In this document: in pieces, positions 44,279 through 55,549 of the stretch
Layout of the letters: every line of letters begins with the position of its first letter
Numbering within the stretch: position 1 is the stretch's first letter
Assembly: GCA_963576565.1 (NCBI GenBank)
Contig: OY755039.1
Coordinates: 129,570,140 to 129,634,139 of the forward strand
DNA: 64,000 nucleotides
Direction: 5' to 3'
DNA from: Aspidapion aeneum
Taxonomy: Eukaryota; Arthropoda; Insecta; Coleoptera; Brentidae
Made by a program: the position numbers and the translations under genes
The notes under the pieces: generated by a model
The model's database searches: none
Seen by the model: the letters and a program-made list of their open reading frames with translations, nothing else
Told to the model about the DNA's origin: nothing

Positions 44279-44519
44279 TGCTGTTTTAGCAAAGATTTTT
44301 TTCTGTCACTCATTAGTTTGTTTCACAGATTCGATGTCGTTCTTGTACAGATTCGAAAATTTGGCGGTTATGTTTGACACAATGAAAAAATAATTTTATT
44401 AAAAGATAAAGTATTTACAAAGTTTTAAAAAAACTAAAAACCCAATTGAGATACATACAAGAACCTAAAAAATCAGTTAACCAATGCAATAAACCCGGAG
44501 AAATAAGCATGTTACCGAA

Positions 44520-45165
44520 AAACCAGATGTTTTAAGTTTTAACAAGCAAAATAATAGAAAAAGCTATGGCTGACCAAATTCGACAACACATTAATGCACA
44601 TAATATTCTACCAACTAGACAGTCAGGATTTCGGTCTGGATTTATCTGTGCCACGGCTATGTTGGATCTGGTGGATGTCATAATAAGCGACATTGATTCA
44701 GGTAAAACAATTTTCTGAATCCGCTATAAATTTATCTAGATCGTATTTAAGCGACAGAAAAGTGTTTGCTCAAACGCCCAGTGGAAAATCTAATATGGGG
44801 GACGTCTCGGGTGTGCCACAAGGTTCCATTTTAGGCCCGCTACTAATTTGTATTTACACATTTAACATAGCAAATTGTTTACAATTTTGTCGAGTCTATA
44901 ATTACTGCGATGATAACTTAGATATAGTTTTATCTTTGAAAACCTTATGCCTGCTGAACAACAAAGTAACTCTGACTTGAACAAACTATAGGAGAAATCG
45001 ATGAAACATCAGCTTTCGGCAAAGTCAAATATTATGGTATTTGGCAAAAATCAGAATATTGTTGAAAACACCTTAAAGATCAAAATATCAACTGACGCAT
45101 TGTCATTTACCAGGTCCACTAGAAATCTTTGTCTGATTCTGGACACGGGCCTTAGATTCTCTCTT
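44520..45165 (+). pseudogene. Jockey-like LINE RT fragment
   Basis: SKIIEKAMADQIRQHINAHN, then ILPTRQSGFRSGFICATAML (motif 2), is followed after a gap by INLSRSYLSDRKVF and SGVPQGSILGPLLICIYTFN (motif B). Then come YCDDN (motif C, with C in place of A) and, from 45001, KSNIMVFGKNQNIVENTLK. Motif A is deleted at about 44700 and the frame changes at least twice. The fragment ends in degenerate repeats. Confidence 0.85.
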
Positions 45166-45284
45166 CGAAAAGATTTTCTTCGAACCGAAATTTGTTCGAA
45201 AATATTTTCTCCTAAAACATTTTTTTGGAAAAAAATTAATTTTGAATGACGTTTTTTTTTTTGAAAAATTGATTTGTTAAAATA

Positions 45285-45468
45285 GTCCTCCTTTTGGGTC
45301 GCAATCGATGTTATTCTAACTATTATCAATTATTGATCGCAAACGTATCCTACCTATCCATTGGAAACATTTTTTGTCTTGTCTGGAAAGCTGACAGGTT
45401 AGGATACGTTTGCGATCAATTGACAAAGGTTAGGTTAACACCGGTTTCAATCACAAAAGGAGGACAGA
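45285..45468. mobile_element. MITE, 184 bp
   Basis: The tcctccttttg end is mirrored by caaaaggagga. The inner arm gatcgcaaacgtatcctacc is mirrored by ggttaggatacgtttgcgatc with one base difference. It is surrounded by low-complexity ttcgaaca/gaaaatgtttt repeats (45150-45285 and 45470-45640), probably the degraded ends of a larger element. Confidence 0.8.
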
Positions 45469-45469
45469 T

Positions 45470-46260
45470 GAGTTTTAAAAAAAATGTTTTTGAACAAAAT
45501 GTTTTCAAAAAAATTTTCGTTTAAAGAAAATGTTTTCGAACAAATTTTCGTTTGAATCAATTTTACCTTCGAAGAAAATGACTTTCAACAAAAACGTTTT
45601 TGAACATTTTTCTGTTCGAACAAAAAATTCGAAGACATTTCCGAGACCCATTATGTATTAGTATCAAACGTAATACCTATTTGATTTTTTATATTCTGTG
45701 AATTTTTTATATATTTTCTAGTGAAATTACGAAAAAAATGCTATTTCCTATATTAAAGACAATTGAGATAAATTTTAAAATTATATGGAAAAGCAAGTTT
45801 AAAAAAATTGAATTTATGGTACTTATTTAGCATGCGCAGCTTTATCATTATCATTATTAATTTTTAAAATTTTCAGATATTTGTTTACAATCCCACTACT
45901 GACACCGCACAACTCAATTTTAACTTTAAAAAGTAAGATTAGTAAGTAAAGTAAGATAATACCTAGTAAGATTGAAAATGCGATTTACAACCAATGATCT
46001 TTATATACAGGGTGTTCCAACTAAAAGGTAACAGACGTGTTTTTTAGTATTTTTTGTAGGAATTTGGAGAAACGCTCGGACACGTCGATTTTGTTTGCGA
46101 GGGAGACACCTTTTGGCTATCTTGAAATTTTTGTAGCACTCACCATCTTCGAGGGGTATACTTTACCCCTATATTTTGAATTAGGAAAGAAAGATTTTTT
46201 AATCGCGTTGAACATGGTTAATAGAGAAACAATTTAATTTCGAGTAAAATAATATGTACC
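45470..46260. other. Low-complexity and unassigned intronic sequence
   Basis: Variants of tgttttcgaacaaa repeat to about 45640. A solo tatacagggtgttccaact end lies at 46007. No gene is seen. Confidence 0.4.
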
Positions 46261-46319
46261 AAATTGTTATCCTTTTATTGAACAATATTATTAAAATCTT
46301 TTGGAAATTAACTCATACA

Positions 46320-47575
46320 TTCCCAGGGAGGCATTCAACAGAGGGAACCATTAGAGCCACCCCTTTTTTGTTTAGCTATTCATCCTATAAAATCTGAGAT
46401 TAACTATTGGTATATTGGTGATGGAACCCTTATTGTTTTGGAAGGCTTTTTTGGACTCAAAACTAATTTAAAAAAATGTGAATTTTCAACAGTTTACGAA
46501 ACAAATATACCATGAAATGTTCTCCAGACAATTTAACTTTAGTGACATGTCCTTTTCCTGAAAATAAAATAAAACTAAATTTACAAAATTCAAGGAAAAC
46601 TTTCCGAAGCTGATTCACATATTGCTTATTATCTTTAAAGACATTCTTTCGCCATTCCTAGAATAACATATCTTCTTCGCTGTGCGCCATTTTTGTGGAG
46701 GCTTTCTGCTAGTCTTCAAAATGTTGATCTTCTATTAAAAACAATCTTTAGAAACCATAATCAATTGTACATTTAATGAAAATGCTTGGATTCAATCTTC
46801 TTTGCCAATTAAATTAGGTGGGCTTGCAATAAGAGATTCTGCAAGCCTCTGGTTTTCTGCCTTTCTTGGGGCGACAAATCACGTTTCGAAACCCCTTCGA
46901 ACGAAATCTCTTCTACCAAAACAAATTTTAGAAATTAATGATAACGCATACAAAGAAACACATTTGTCAAACATTTTTAAATAAAATTTCAGATAATTAA
47001 ACATCTTTAAAAGACAAGGCTAGACTGCTAGCGTTACATGAACCTGAGAACTCCTTCTGGCTTCATGCTTTACCTTCATCTTCTTTGGGTAATCTTTTAG
47101 ACAACTTGTCCTTCCGCTTATCTGTCGCTCTAAGACTAGGTGTGAGCAACACGTGGCAAAACAGTTGATATTTGCGGCCATCATGGCTTATGCGCTTAAA
47201 AAGTGCAGGTCGTTTAGACACAGTCTGATTAATGACTTTTGTGCCATGGAAGAGGGGTAAGGCTTTTTTGCTGGGGATAGCCTTGAGGATTCCAACATAA
47301 ATAAAACTTCAATAAAATCTGGGGAAGCCACTCACCTTGGAGAAGTACTTCAAAAGAGGGATAAATATGAAAAATTGAAGGATCGGTTTTTGTTTGTACC
47401 TTTTATTGTGGATATCTTGGACCCGTGTGGAGAGGAAGCTAAGATCGATAAGATAAGTAAAAAAATTAAGCATCAAAAAGTTAGTAGCTTATAACGGGTA
47501 AGCATTGCTATTCAACAGAGAAATGCGGCTTTTATTTTGGGAGCCGTTAGGCCTAAGTTTGGTCTGGAATAAATT
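46320..47575 (+). pseudogene. Heavily decayed reverse-transcriptase-like gene
   Basis: Scattered in-frame blocks resemble an RT group known from insects and other metazoans. A degenerate 'Q(R)EPLEPPLFCLAIHPI' lies at about 46340-46390, with YWYIGDGTLI in place of WYLDDGT. Positions 46620-46710 (ITYLLRCAPFLWRLSASLQN) and the intact frame 46802-46984 (LPIKLGGLAIRDSASLWFSA) follow. The end is near 47500-47560 (RVSIAIQRNAAFILGAV). Many stops are present. The clade is uncertain; the domain calls rest on pattern recall. Confidence 0.65.
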
Positions 47576-47742
47576 TTTTATTTATAGTTTATTTTAATTA
47601 TTAATACTATTATTTTTCTTATTTTTTACTATGTTCTTTTTACTATGTTTAATATTCAAAAATAAATTTCCCGCTGATTTTAGAAAACGAACAAAAAGAG
47701 CGTTTAGAACAAAAACGATTCTGATAAGAACATATTTCTCAC

Positions 47743-47905
47743 CCCATCCATAAACACAACATGATAAGAAATATTGGTTCTTTTCTGCAAAACTTCCGAT
47801 TCAGCGATTAACTGACTAAATTGGGCCAGTTCTTGATCTGTCATATACAGAGTGACACTTATAGGACCTGCCCAGGTCTTGGTGAGGTCTTCTAGTGATT
47901 GGAAT
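47743..47905 (-). CDS. LARGE: LARGE exon e5: linker into GT49 domain
   Basis: The acceptor is ttttgttttcag and the donor is GATGGG before GTGAGA. The first base completes AG|A (Arg) from e4. The protein is FQSLEDLTKTWAGPISVTLY, MTDQELAQFSQLIAESEVLQ, KRTNISYHVVFMDG. It aligns with the LARGE segment R-x-x-x-L-x-x-x-x-x-x-W-x-G-P-I-S that opens GT49. The end is in phase 0, joining DFYP of e6. Confidence 0.95.
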
Positions 47906-48008
47906 CTGAAAACAAAAGAATAAATATATAAAGAAAATTGAATATTTACCGATTTTAGATCGATAGCAACGTGTTTGCGGCTGTATGTAAGGAATTTTTA
48001 GTTTTAAA

Positions 48009-48694
48009 CAGTGGCGGCTCGTGGTCAATTATATTAGGTCAAAAATAAATTGGCATACTTAAAAATACAAATAAATATCTTACTTTCAAATGGGACTTTA
48101 AATACTTTTAAATTTCAGGTCGATCTTCGTTCTTTGGACACGGAAAAGTGCTCAATGTTCTGCACTACCAACATTTAATTTCTCTTGTCCACAAACGGAC
48201 CATTCTGGAAATTCTGTATTTATAAAATTATTACAAATCGATTGAAATTACCATAAACTCCAATCAAACCAAATCCATTAACCAAATATACAATCGGTTT
48301 GATAGGTATGAATTCGAGCTTTAGCTCTCCTCCACAAGATGGCCTCTATTTAGCGCGCGGTGAAATTGAATAAATATTTTTAGACCCCGGCTGATAACCC
48401 TAACCCCACTAAAAATTTTAATCTGCTTACGTTCGGCTCCTGCTCACGCGCTGTAATCGGTTCTTGGGTAATCCAACACGCTTTAAAGCAACGTGGTCCA
48501 TTCCGGCTGCCAGCCCAAGCAGCGTTTACATAACACTATACGTTGGTTCAAGATTTTGATTACGAGCGACGGAGAAAATGTTATGTTTTATTTTTAAGAT
48601 AAGTTATTTACATTTACTGAAAGTAAAATAATAATTTATAGAAAAGATAATATTTTTTGGAATTTTAAGGACCAACTGACCTCACGGAAGAGTC
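48009..48694. mobile_element. hAT-like non-autonomous element, ~690 bp
   Basis: The left end is cagtggcggctcgtgg and the right end is the inverse ccgt..gagtcgccaccg, with mismatches. The flanks gttttaaa and cttttaaa resemble an 8-bp duplication with one mismatch. No coding region is seen. Confidence 0.6.
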
Positions 48695-48744
48695 GCCACC
48701 GACTTTTAAAATAAGCCAAAGAATCAATCCTCTTCATTTATAAA

Positions 48745-50960
48745 TACATATATATTTATCGGTTTCACAACGTTCTACGTCTTCCGATACCCAATCTCCA
48801 CTCGTTTTTGTTTGCCCATAATTCATCATCTAGGCCTCTTATTCTTATTTCACTGTCTATTCCTTCTCTCCAGCTTCTCCTTGGCCGTCCTCGTTTTTTT
48901 CGGCCAGTTGGTTTTCATTGTAGTACTTGTTTACGTAGTCTTTCATCATTCATTCTTTGTCCGTACCACACTAGTTGTTTTGTTCTTATATCATCCACTA
49001 AAGTACGTTCAACCACTGTCATAATTTCTCTTATTCTTTGATTGCCCTGCTGCTCTTCTCCAATAGTCCATCTCCGTAGCGGAAAGCATTTTTTCTGTTC
49101 TATCCTTGATTGGCCATACTTCTGAGCCGTATGTAATAATACTTTTTACAATGGTGTTATATATAAGCTTTTTGTTATGTTTTGATATACTTTGGTCCCA
49201 AGTTATTCCATTTAATAAAGTTATTGATTTTCTTCCTTCTACGTTTCGATCTTTTATAGCTTTGTCTAGTGTTCCGTCAGCTGTAATTTTTAGACCCAAG
49301 TATTTATACTCATCACAGGACTGAATTCGCTGCCCGGTATTTAAGATTAGATCCTGTTTCATTCCACCGATACACATATACTCTGTCTGATTGTGATTAA
49401 CCTCTAGTCCCCACTTATTGTACTCTTCTATTAGTTTTCGTGTCTCATATTCGAGGTCGTCATAATCCTGAGCCACTACTATCTGATCATCAGCGAAACA
49501 TAAAGTATACAAGGTGGTTTCGTCCAACGGAATTCCCATGTTTTGGCATTTTCTCTTCCATACTTTAAGGAAGTATATCTTGAAGAGCGTAGGCGAGATA
49601 CAGCAACCTTGTTTAAGACCTTTATTTACTTGAAAGCCTTTGGTTAGTTTGGCTTTTATTTTAACTTTTGCCTTACTATTGCGGTATAACTCTTTGATGG
49701 CCTTAATTAGTTGTACGCTTATGTTTGTGTTTTCCAACGCTTTCCAAAGAAGATTTCGTGGTATACTATCATATGCCTTCTGCAAATCGACGTAAAGCAG
49801 ATGCAGCTCTTGTCCGTATGCCATTTTCTTATCAATAACTTGGGTTATACAAAAGAGATGATCTGAAGTCGATTTACCCGCCCTGAAACCAGCTTGTTCT
49901 TCTGCCTCCATGTCTTTATATTCGCTCTCCACTTTATTTCTTATTATTTTATCGTATATTCTGCTTAGCGTACTAGTCACAGATATACCTCTATAATTGT
50001 CACATATATATTTGCTTCCTTTTTTGTGTATTGTGGATATATATGACGTTTTCCACTCAGTTGGTACTACAGTTCCATTTAAATATTTTTGGAAAAGATT
50101 CCGTAATCTCCAAAACAGTTCTTCAGTGCCATATTTAATAAGTTCGGCTGGGATATTTCCGGGTCCGGCAGATTTACCGCTTTTTAAGGTTGTGCACACG
50201 TTTTTGACCTCAGAGATTGTGAGGGGTACTGGAGATCCCATCGTTCTAATTATATTGTCTCTTGCGTCTTCCTTGAATTCTGCTCTATCTTCAGTTAAAA
50301 GTTTTTTAAAATGCTCATCCCATTCTTTGTCTGGTATTGGTGAAATGATATCTCTGCATGTTTCTTTTTTAATCGATCTTATAGTTTTCCAGCTTTCGGT
50401 ACTTCTCCTACCTCCTAAGTAAGAATCTATTTTCTGGCACTTTTGCGTCCACGAATGATTTTTCTTATCACTGATCATTCTTCTCACCTTTGATTGCGCG
50501 ATTTTGTATTCTTGTCTGCTTCTATCTGTCTTTTGAGATAAGTAGGTGTGATATAATTTCCTTTTTTCCTCTATTTCTCTTTCAATCTCAGCATTCCACC
50601 AGTATGGTTTTCTTCTTTTAGAAGTTTCTTCCACTAATCCTAGTGCTTCTTTTGCAGCTTGGTGGATGCTTAATGTAATACATTCGTATTCCTCATCTGG
50701 GGTTTTACCTGAACTTGTATTAAGTTTTTCGTTCAGTCTCTTTTTGTATAAGTTTTTTACGCTGTCATGTTCTAGGCTTAGTAGATTATATTTACAGTGA
50801 TCAATTTCTTCAATCACTGTATCATCAAGATGTTGTTGATGCAGGCTTCGGCCTTGATAAGGAAAGAGAATTTTGGACTCCAGAAAATAGTGATCACTTC
50901 CGCATGTTGATCCACGATTTGTTCTGACATATATAAATACATAATATTTATAATTCATTT
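48745..50960 (-). mobile_element. RTE-like LINE with a long ORF (649 codons)
   Basis: The ORF 50958-49009 starts inside the APE endonuclease (RGSTCGSDHYFLESKI). It continues with a linker, RT motif 1 (WKTSYISTIHKKGSKYICDN), AEEQAGFRAGKSTSDHLF (2), LLYVDLQKAYDSIP (A), GLKQGCCISPTLFKIY (B) and CFADDQIVVA (C), then VNHNQTEYMCIGG. After 49009 the C-terminal region continues in another frame to about 48765, so there is a frameshift near 49045. The 5' third is missing and a short tatata tail ends it near 48745. It is the least damaged LINE in the window, of the same family as 20067-21886. Confidence 0.93.
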
Positions 50961-51384
50961 TTCATTTTCAGCATTGGAGAATATTTTAAAATGCTTCTCC
51001 TATCATAAAAAAGGGACGAGCTAGACAGGGAATAAATATAGATATGGAAAAATAATATAGCCCTTTGATTAGTGCCCAACCTCCATCCAATAAGGCCAAC
51101 GGAACGTTGGCGGCCATTTTTTCACAGATTTTAAGTACAAGCGGTGACCCCTAGAGGTCGTTGTGGTGAACAAGCATATAGGGTCACTGGATCACGAAAA
51201 CTGCGTCCGTCGTCAGGCTTTAGAGCGCAGTGACCTTACAAGCGTAGTATAAGCCACCATCCCTAGATGTCGCCGTGGAAAATGAGCAGTAACACATTTT
51301 GTCTTCTATTTACATGTGCTAGTTATTTTTAATGAAAATGGGTAAAAAACCTGCGTAAGTATTCTTATTTTTTACACTTTTTGC

Positions 51385-51600
51385 TTTATGTTACGCTTGC
51401 CAAACAGAGGGCGGTGGGTTCAAATCCCATGCCTGCCACTACAAACTCGAACCTGCCATTCGTTTGTGAATACAGATTCACCGAAGGTAGGGGTAAAGCC
51501 TGTCTTAAGCGAAGTTTGGGAATCAACGAAGTAGGCAAAGTTGACGATGAATACACGGAATTGTTTTAAACAAATAAAAGGTATTTATCTAAAGTAACGA
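51385..51600 (+). other. Possible tRNA-derived SINE piece
   Basis: ggtgggttcaaatcccatgc at about 51410 resembles a pol III B box. It is followed by a body ending in aaacaaataaaagg. The A box is not clear, so this is a weak call. Confidence 0.3.
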
Positions 51601-51944
51601 ACTTTTTTTTTCTGGATAAACCGGAGGAGCATAGTCAAAGGCAGAAGTTCACGTAAATACCAGAAGGGGTCGTCAATTTACCAAAGTTATTGTTTTGATT
51701 TCATAAATCAGATCTTTTTTTGCACTCGACTTGTAGTAGGTTCATTGGTTATATCAAAAATTGCGGAGTAAAGAAAATAGCGATTGAGCTCTTTTATTAT
51801 ACCCTTCGAACATTAAAATTATACCTTGGCGATCTCTTTTATGATTTGCCGAGTTTCTTTAAAAAAACGGACAAAACAGGGCATATTCGGAAAATACCAG
51901 ACAATATCAGACACATTTTAAATACCGGATGTTAGTCCAAAAAA

Positions 51945-52240
51945 GAAGAAAGAAAAAGAAAAGAATGGGAATCGAGGGAAGCATAACGGATGACAACACT
52001 AAAAGGCAACTGATATGGTACGGCCATGTACAACGGATGAACGACGAAAGATTACCAAAACAGGTCCTAGAATGGCAACCAATAGGGCGCAGAAAGAGGG
52101 CGTCCTAAACTAGAATGGCAACAGTCAATCCAAAGATCAATGAGTCAAAAGAATCTGACAGAGGATGATTGTCAGGATCGAAGGAGGTGGAGAATAGGCG
52201 TCGGACAACGTAGAAAAATGTTCTAAACCGACATAGTAGT
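51945..52240 (+). mobile_element. 5'-truncated RTE-like LINE 3' end with 16-bp target duplication
   Basis: aagaatgggaatcgagggaa through ccgacatagtagt is nearly identical to 21599-21886. atgttagtccaaaaaa is duplicated exactly at 51929-51944 and 52241-52256. This is a textbook target-primed insertion with severe 5' truncation, and the close match points to fairly recent activity of the family. Confidence 0.95.
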
Positions 52241-52500
52241 ATGTTAGTCCAAAAAACCGCACTGACCGGGTCAAAACTAGACGGTTGTCACTTTAATTTA
52301 TCCTAAGGTGACTGATGAGTATTTTTAAGTTTAGAAAAGAGATCGAGCTGAGAGCGCGGCAACCACTATCAGTAGCCTTAATTTATCCTTAGTTCATTTG
52401 AAATCCAACACGCTTTTAGCAGTCATTTTTAGAGTGCCTTTCTCAGTACAGATGTATAAGTACTTGATTAAATCTAAAATGATTGGGCTAAATAACTCAC

Positions 52501-52793
52501 CTGTCAAACGATAAATGAGTAACAAAAGTAATATCATCCTTTTCAACAGTGTAAAAAACTGGGGTCAAATACAACAGCGTTCTAAAATACTTGGTTGGGG
52601 GGTAATAAAACTTGGCACATTCATTCTCAGGACTAACGATAGGCAAATTATCCTGGCTCAGTTCATCACACAATAAGGGATAAGTCCGTAGCAGGTTTCC
52701 GTTGAATTCCAATACCGTGTTTGCCAAACTTTTAAACAATTTACCGCTTTTGTGTTGGATCTGGAGTTTTTTTGGAGAGTTCCAGTGGATTAT
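52501..52793 (-). CDS. LARGE: LARGE exon e4: HWNSPKK block, between the two catalytic domains
   Basis: The acceptor is tttttttttag before ATAATCCACTGG and the donor is GACAG before GTGAGT. The protein starts IIHWNSPKKLQIQHKSGKLF, then SLANTVLEFNGNLLRTYPLL, and ends DDITFVTHLSFDR. HWNSPKK is the signature at the end of the LARGE GT8 domain. The following F-x-x-x-x-x-x-x-L-E-x-x-G-N-L-L-R and T-x-V-x-x-L-S-x-D-R also match. 293 nt, phase 0 in and two bases out, completed by e5. Confidence 0.96.
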
Positions 52794-52878
52794 CTAAAAA
52801 AAATTAAGCCACTTGAGCTTGTGTACCGAAGAATTACTAATTTTGGTTAGAAAAGTCTTAAAGTTTAAAATATATTTA

Positions 52879-54300
52879 CAGTGAAACCTCTCCTTGCGGA
52901 CACCTCTATTAAGCGGACACTCCCTTTAGGCGGACAAATGTTTTGGAACCAAGCTTTTCTCATGTCTTTACATATAAAATCCACTCCTATAACCGGACAG
53001 TCTAATAACCGGACGCGTACAATTTTTTTTGTTAAAAAATTCTGAAACCTCCCTTAACCGGACGCGAACCTCTGACAATGGGTCGGAGCACTGCACAATA
53101 TGGGCATAAATATTATGTAGTATGTTGGCAACAACGCACTCTGCAGTCAGGGAATTACCTCTTTCCGTTTTAATGCGGAGACTAAATACTTCTGTCGTAT
53201 TTACAACATTATTTTATTCTTTGTTTGAAACGCGTAGACAATGATTGTGTAGAAATAAAATTTCGGACTTCCATTGTCTTTATTTATTTTAAAACACGAC
53301 GTTTCGGTTAGTAAGTATCTCTAACCGTTATCAAGTGTAAACTAAACAATCTAGTCTCTAGGCTACTACTTATACTACTTGGTGTGCAGTCAGGTATGAC
53401 ATTCCATATGTTCAAGGGATTTCAGAAAACATAAGACGAATAGCTAAACACTATAATATAAAAACAGTATTTTCTTCGGGAAATACGATAAGAAGTTTTG
53501 TAACTAAAACAAAACCAGACAATCCCTCAAATAATAAGGAATGTATTTACCAAATCCCGTGTGAGTGTGGTAAATCATATGTAGGTGAAACGAAACGCCC
53601 TCTTCAGGTTAGAGTAAATGAACATCTAAAAAGTACCCAATTAGGGGATATTGAAAAATCCGGTTTAGCAGATCATGCATGGTCAAATGATCACAGGATT
53701 CAGTGGTCAGAAGCTAAAGTTTTACATAAGGAGTCGCATTGGCGAAAACGAAAGTTTATTGAAGCTGCGTTTATAATGCAGAATAAAGAAGTTTTCAGTC
53801 AACCAAGCACGGACATACCAAACATATGGAAACCACTCCTTAAGGAAAACAGGCGTCTTACGATTAAAAAGGGGGCGGGCCGTCATACCTGACTGCACAC
53901 CAAGTAGTATAAGTAGTAGCCTAGAGACTAGATTGTTTAGTTTACACTTGATAACGGTTAGAGATACTTACTGACCGAAACGTCATGTTTTAAAATAAAT
54001 AAAGACAATGGAAGTCCGAAATTTTATTTCTATTATTTTATTCGGCGGGACTGCTGTGTTTATTTTTATTGTTCAGTTGGGTAATAATAGATCTCTTTGA
54101 TATGGCGCATAGTAAAAAACTTCTTAGTTTATGTGGAAAAATGGAAGTTGTTAACGTTTCGGAGAAGGAACATCCATCAACACGAAAGATCGCCGAAAAA
54201 ATTAATATCGGAAAATCTCAAGCAGCGGAAATTGTTAATAAATATATATCAATATTTCGCAGTTTCCTCTCTTAAGCGCACACCTCCAATGGGACAAAAT
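52879..54300 (+). mobile_element. Tigger/pogo-like element, decayed, with Penelope insertion
   Basis: It starts after TA with cagtgaaacctctccttgcg, then repeated cggaca boxes (52900-53060) typical of Tigger/pogo ends. The transposase N-terminus remains at 54100-54275: MAHSKKLLSLCGKMEVVNV and HPSTRKIAEKINIGKSQAAE, a CENP-B/pipsqueak-type helix-turn-helix. A Penelope insertion (53220-54031) splits its 5' part. A further cctctcttaagcgcacacct end at about 54266 closes or replaces the rest. No catalytic domain remains. Confidence 0.85.
53220..54031 (+). mobile_element. Penelope-like retroelement 3' fragment with GIY-YIG endonuclease
   Basis: It is flanked by a 12-bp duplication, attattttattc, at 53208-53219 and 54032-54043. 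The ends are inverted copies of a ~170-bp terminal repeat (gtttagtttacacttgataa and its mirror). Between them about 160 codons read through CIYQIPCECGKSYVGETKRP, VRVNEHLKS and ADHAWSNDH. These match the GIY-YIG endonuclease (I-P-C-x-C-G-x-x-Y-V-G-E-T) that ends Penelope polyproteins. The RT is absent. Confidence 0.92.
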
Positions 54301-54792
54301 CGACGGAATAATAGACATAACCATAAATTTTAGACAATTGTCAAATAACGTATTGGCATAATGGAATATGTTCCAAAACCACCAAAACTGACGCATGCGC
54401 AGTTATCAAAATCCTGTCCCCGCAAAAGGAACATTAACAATGAAAAAGGGTCCTGGCTTCACGTATCGCGTGTAAGAATGCATGGGTATGCTCTGTATCT
54501 GGTTTGTACCTATATTTAATTGTTATTAAAAAATGAAGCAAAACGAAACCTCGGTTGTCACCGAATGACTAAAAACAAATTAATATAATTTCAAAAATAA
54601 AAATAAGGTTTAATCTACAACATACCAAAATTTCCTGAAGTTTGACAGATTACAGAAATCCCATAAGGGTGTGCCTGATCCTTTGTATTTTTTTAAGGAT
54701 CGGCCATTTCGTATGGGTCATATACTCATTGATTTTATAGGCCACGTCCCCCTTAAATTATTATTAATTTCAGAGGGCTGTGTATAGGGAAC

Positions 54793-54980
54793 TATTAGCC
54801 ACGGACCGTTTGGTTATTCCTTCTCTTCGTTTAAATAATAACCCCGCTCTGAAGGTAGGTTATCTTTGGTTGAAACAACACTGAAAACACATGCTATTTT
54901 GACGTTTCTTGGTTAAACGCTATTTGATTCTCTCGCATTTTAACGAAGAGAACGAATAACCGAACGGTCCGTCGCTAATA
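54793..54980. mobile_element. MITE, 188 bp
   Basis: tattagccacggaccgtttg and its inverse (caaacgg as cgaacggtccgtcgctaata) form ~45-bp arms through ttctcttcgttt. Non-coding. Confidence 0.82.
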
Positions 54981-55413
54981 TTTGCCTTATGTAGACTTTC
55001 TGAGGGTGTAAAACGGATTGTTTTATGAGAAATGTCAACTGATTGTCAAGCGCTGTTTACGCCAGATCTTTTATTTAAACCATTGATAAAAACTGTCAAA
55101 AACTTACTCTTTCAATCAGAGTATGGAAAGTCCGAGAATATATTTATTTTTAAGAAAAGCACAACAAAAATAACAACAACTGACAGTCTCTGTCATTTTA
55201 ACAAGGCTGCGATAAAATCAAAGAATCGTAAGTTTGGTTAGGCTGCCTAACGGCATGCCTACCAGTGCTATCAGCCGAGATTTCAACTTTTTCAATGGTA
55301 AAGTCAAACGCATGGTGTATCCATATTTTTTTTTTTGGTTGGTTGTCTATCCAAACTCTAGCTGCTCTATAATCTCTGGGGTGTAGAGTATTAAAATTGT
55401 TATTATAGCATAC

Positions 55414-55549
55414 CTTTGGTCGATGAGACTCATAGCAATTATTAGCTAACGAATTATCGCTCATTTGAGTATTCCAGGAACAGGGCAAACTATAAATCAG
55501 ACTAGGATTTTCCACTATAAATGCGTTCAATATATCTTGATCTCCCAAA
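55414..55549 (-). CDS. LARGE: LARGE exon e3: GT8 domain, DQDILN motif
   Basis: The acceptor is tgttttattttag and the donor is CCAAAG before GTATGC. The first base T completes TC|T (Ser) from e2. The protein LGDQDILNAFIVENPSLIYS leads to LPCSWNTQMSDNSLANNCYE. This is the D-Q-D-I-x-N-A and L-P-C-x-W-N-x-Q-x-S-D block of the LARGE GT8 domain. 136 nt, ending in phase 0. The open frame that continues past the donor on the genome is intronic. Confidence 0.96.

Noticed and set aside
55198..55413. Continuation of the LARGE frame past 55414
   Set aside because: It is open by chance. The donor AAAG/GTATGC and the HWNSPKK continuation in exon 52501-52793 show that it is intron.
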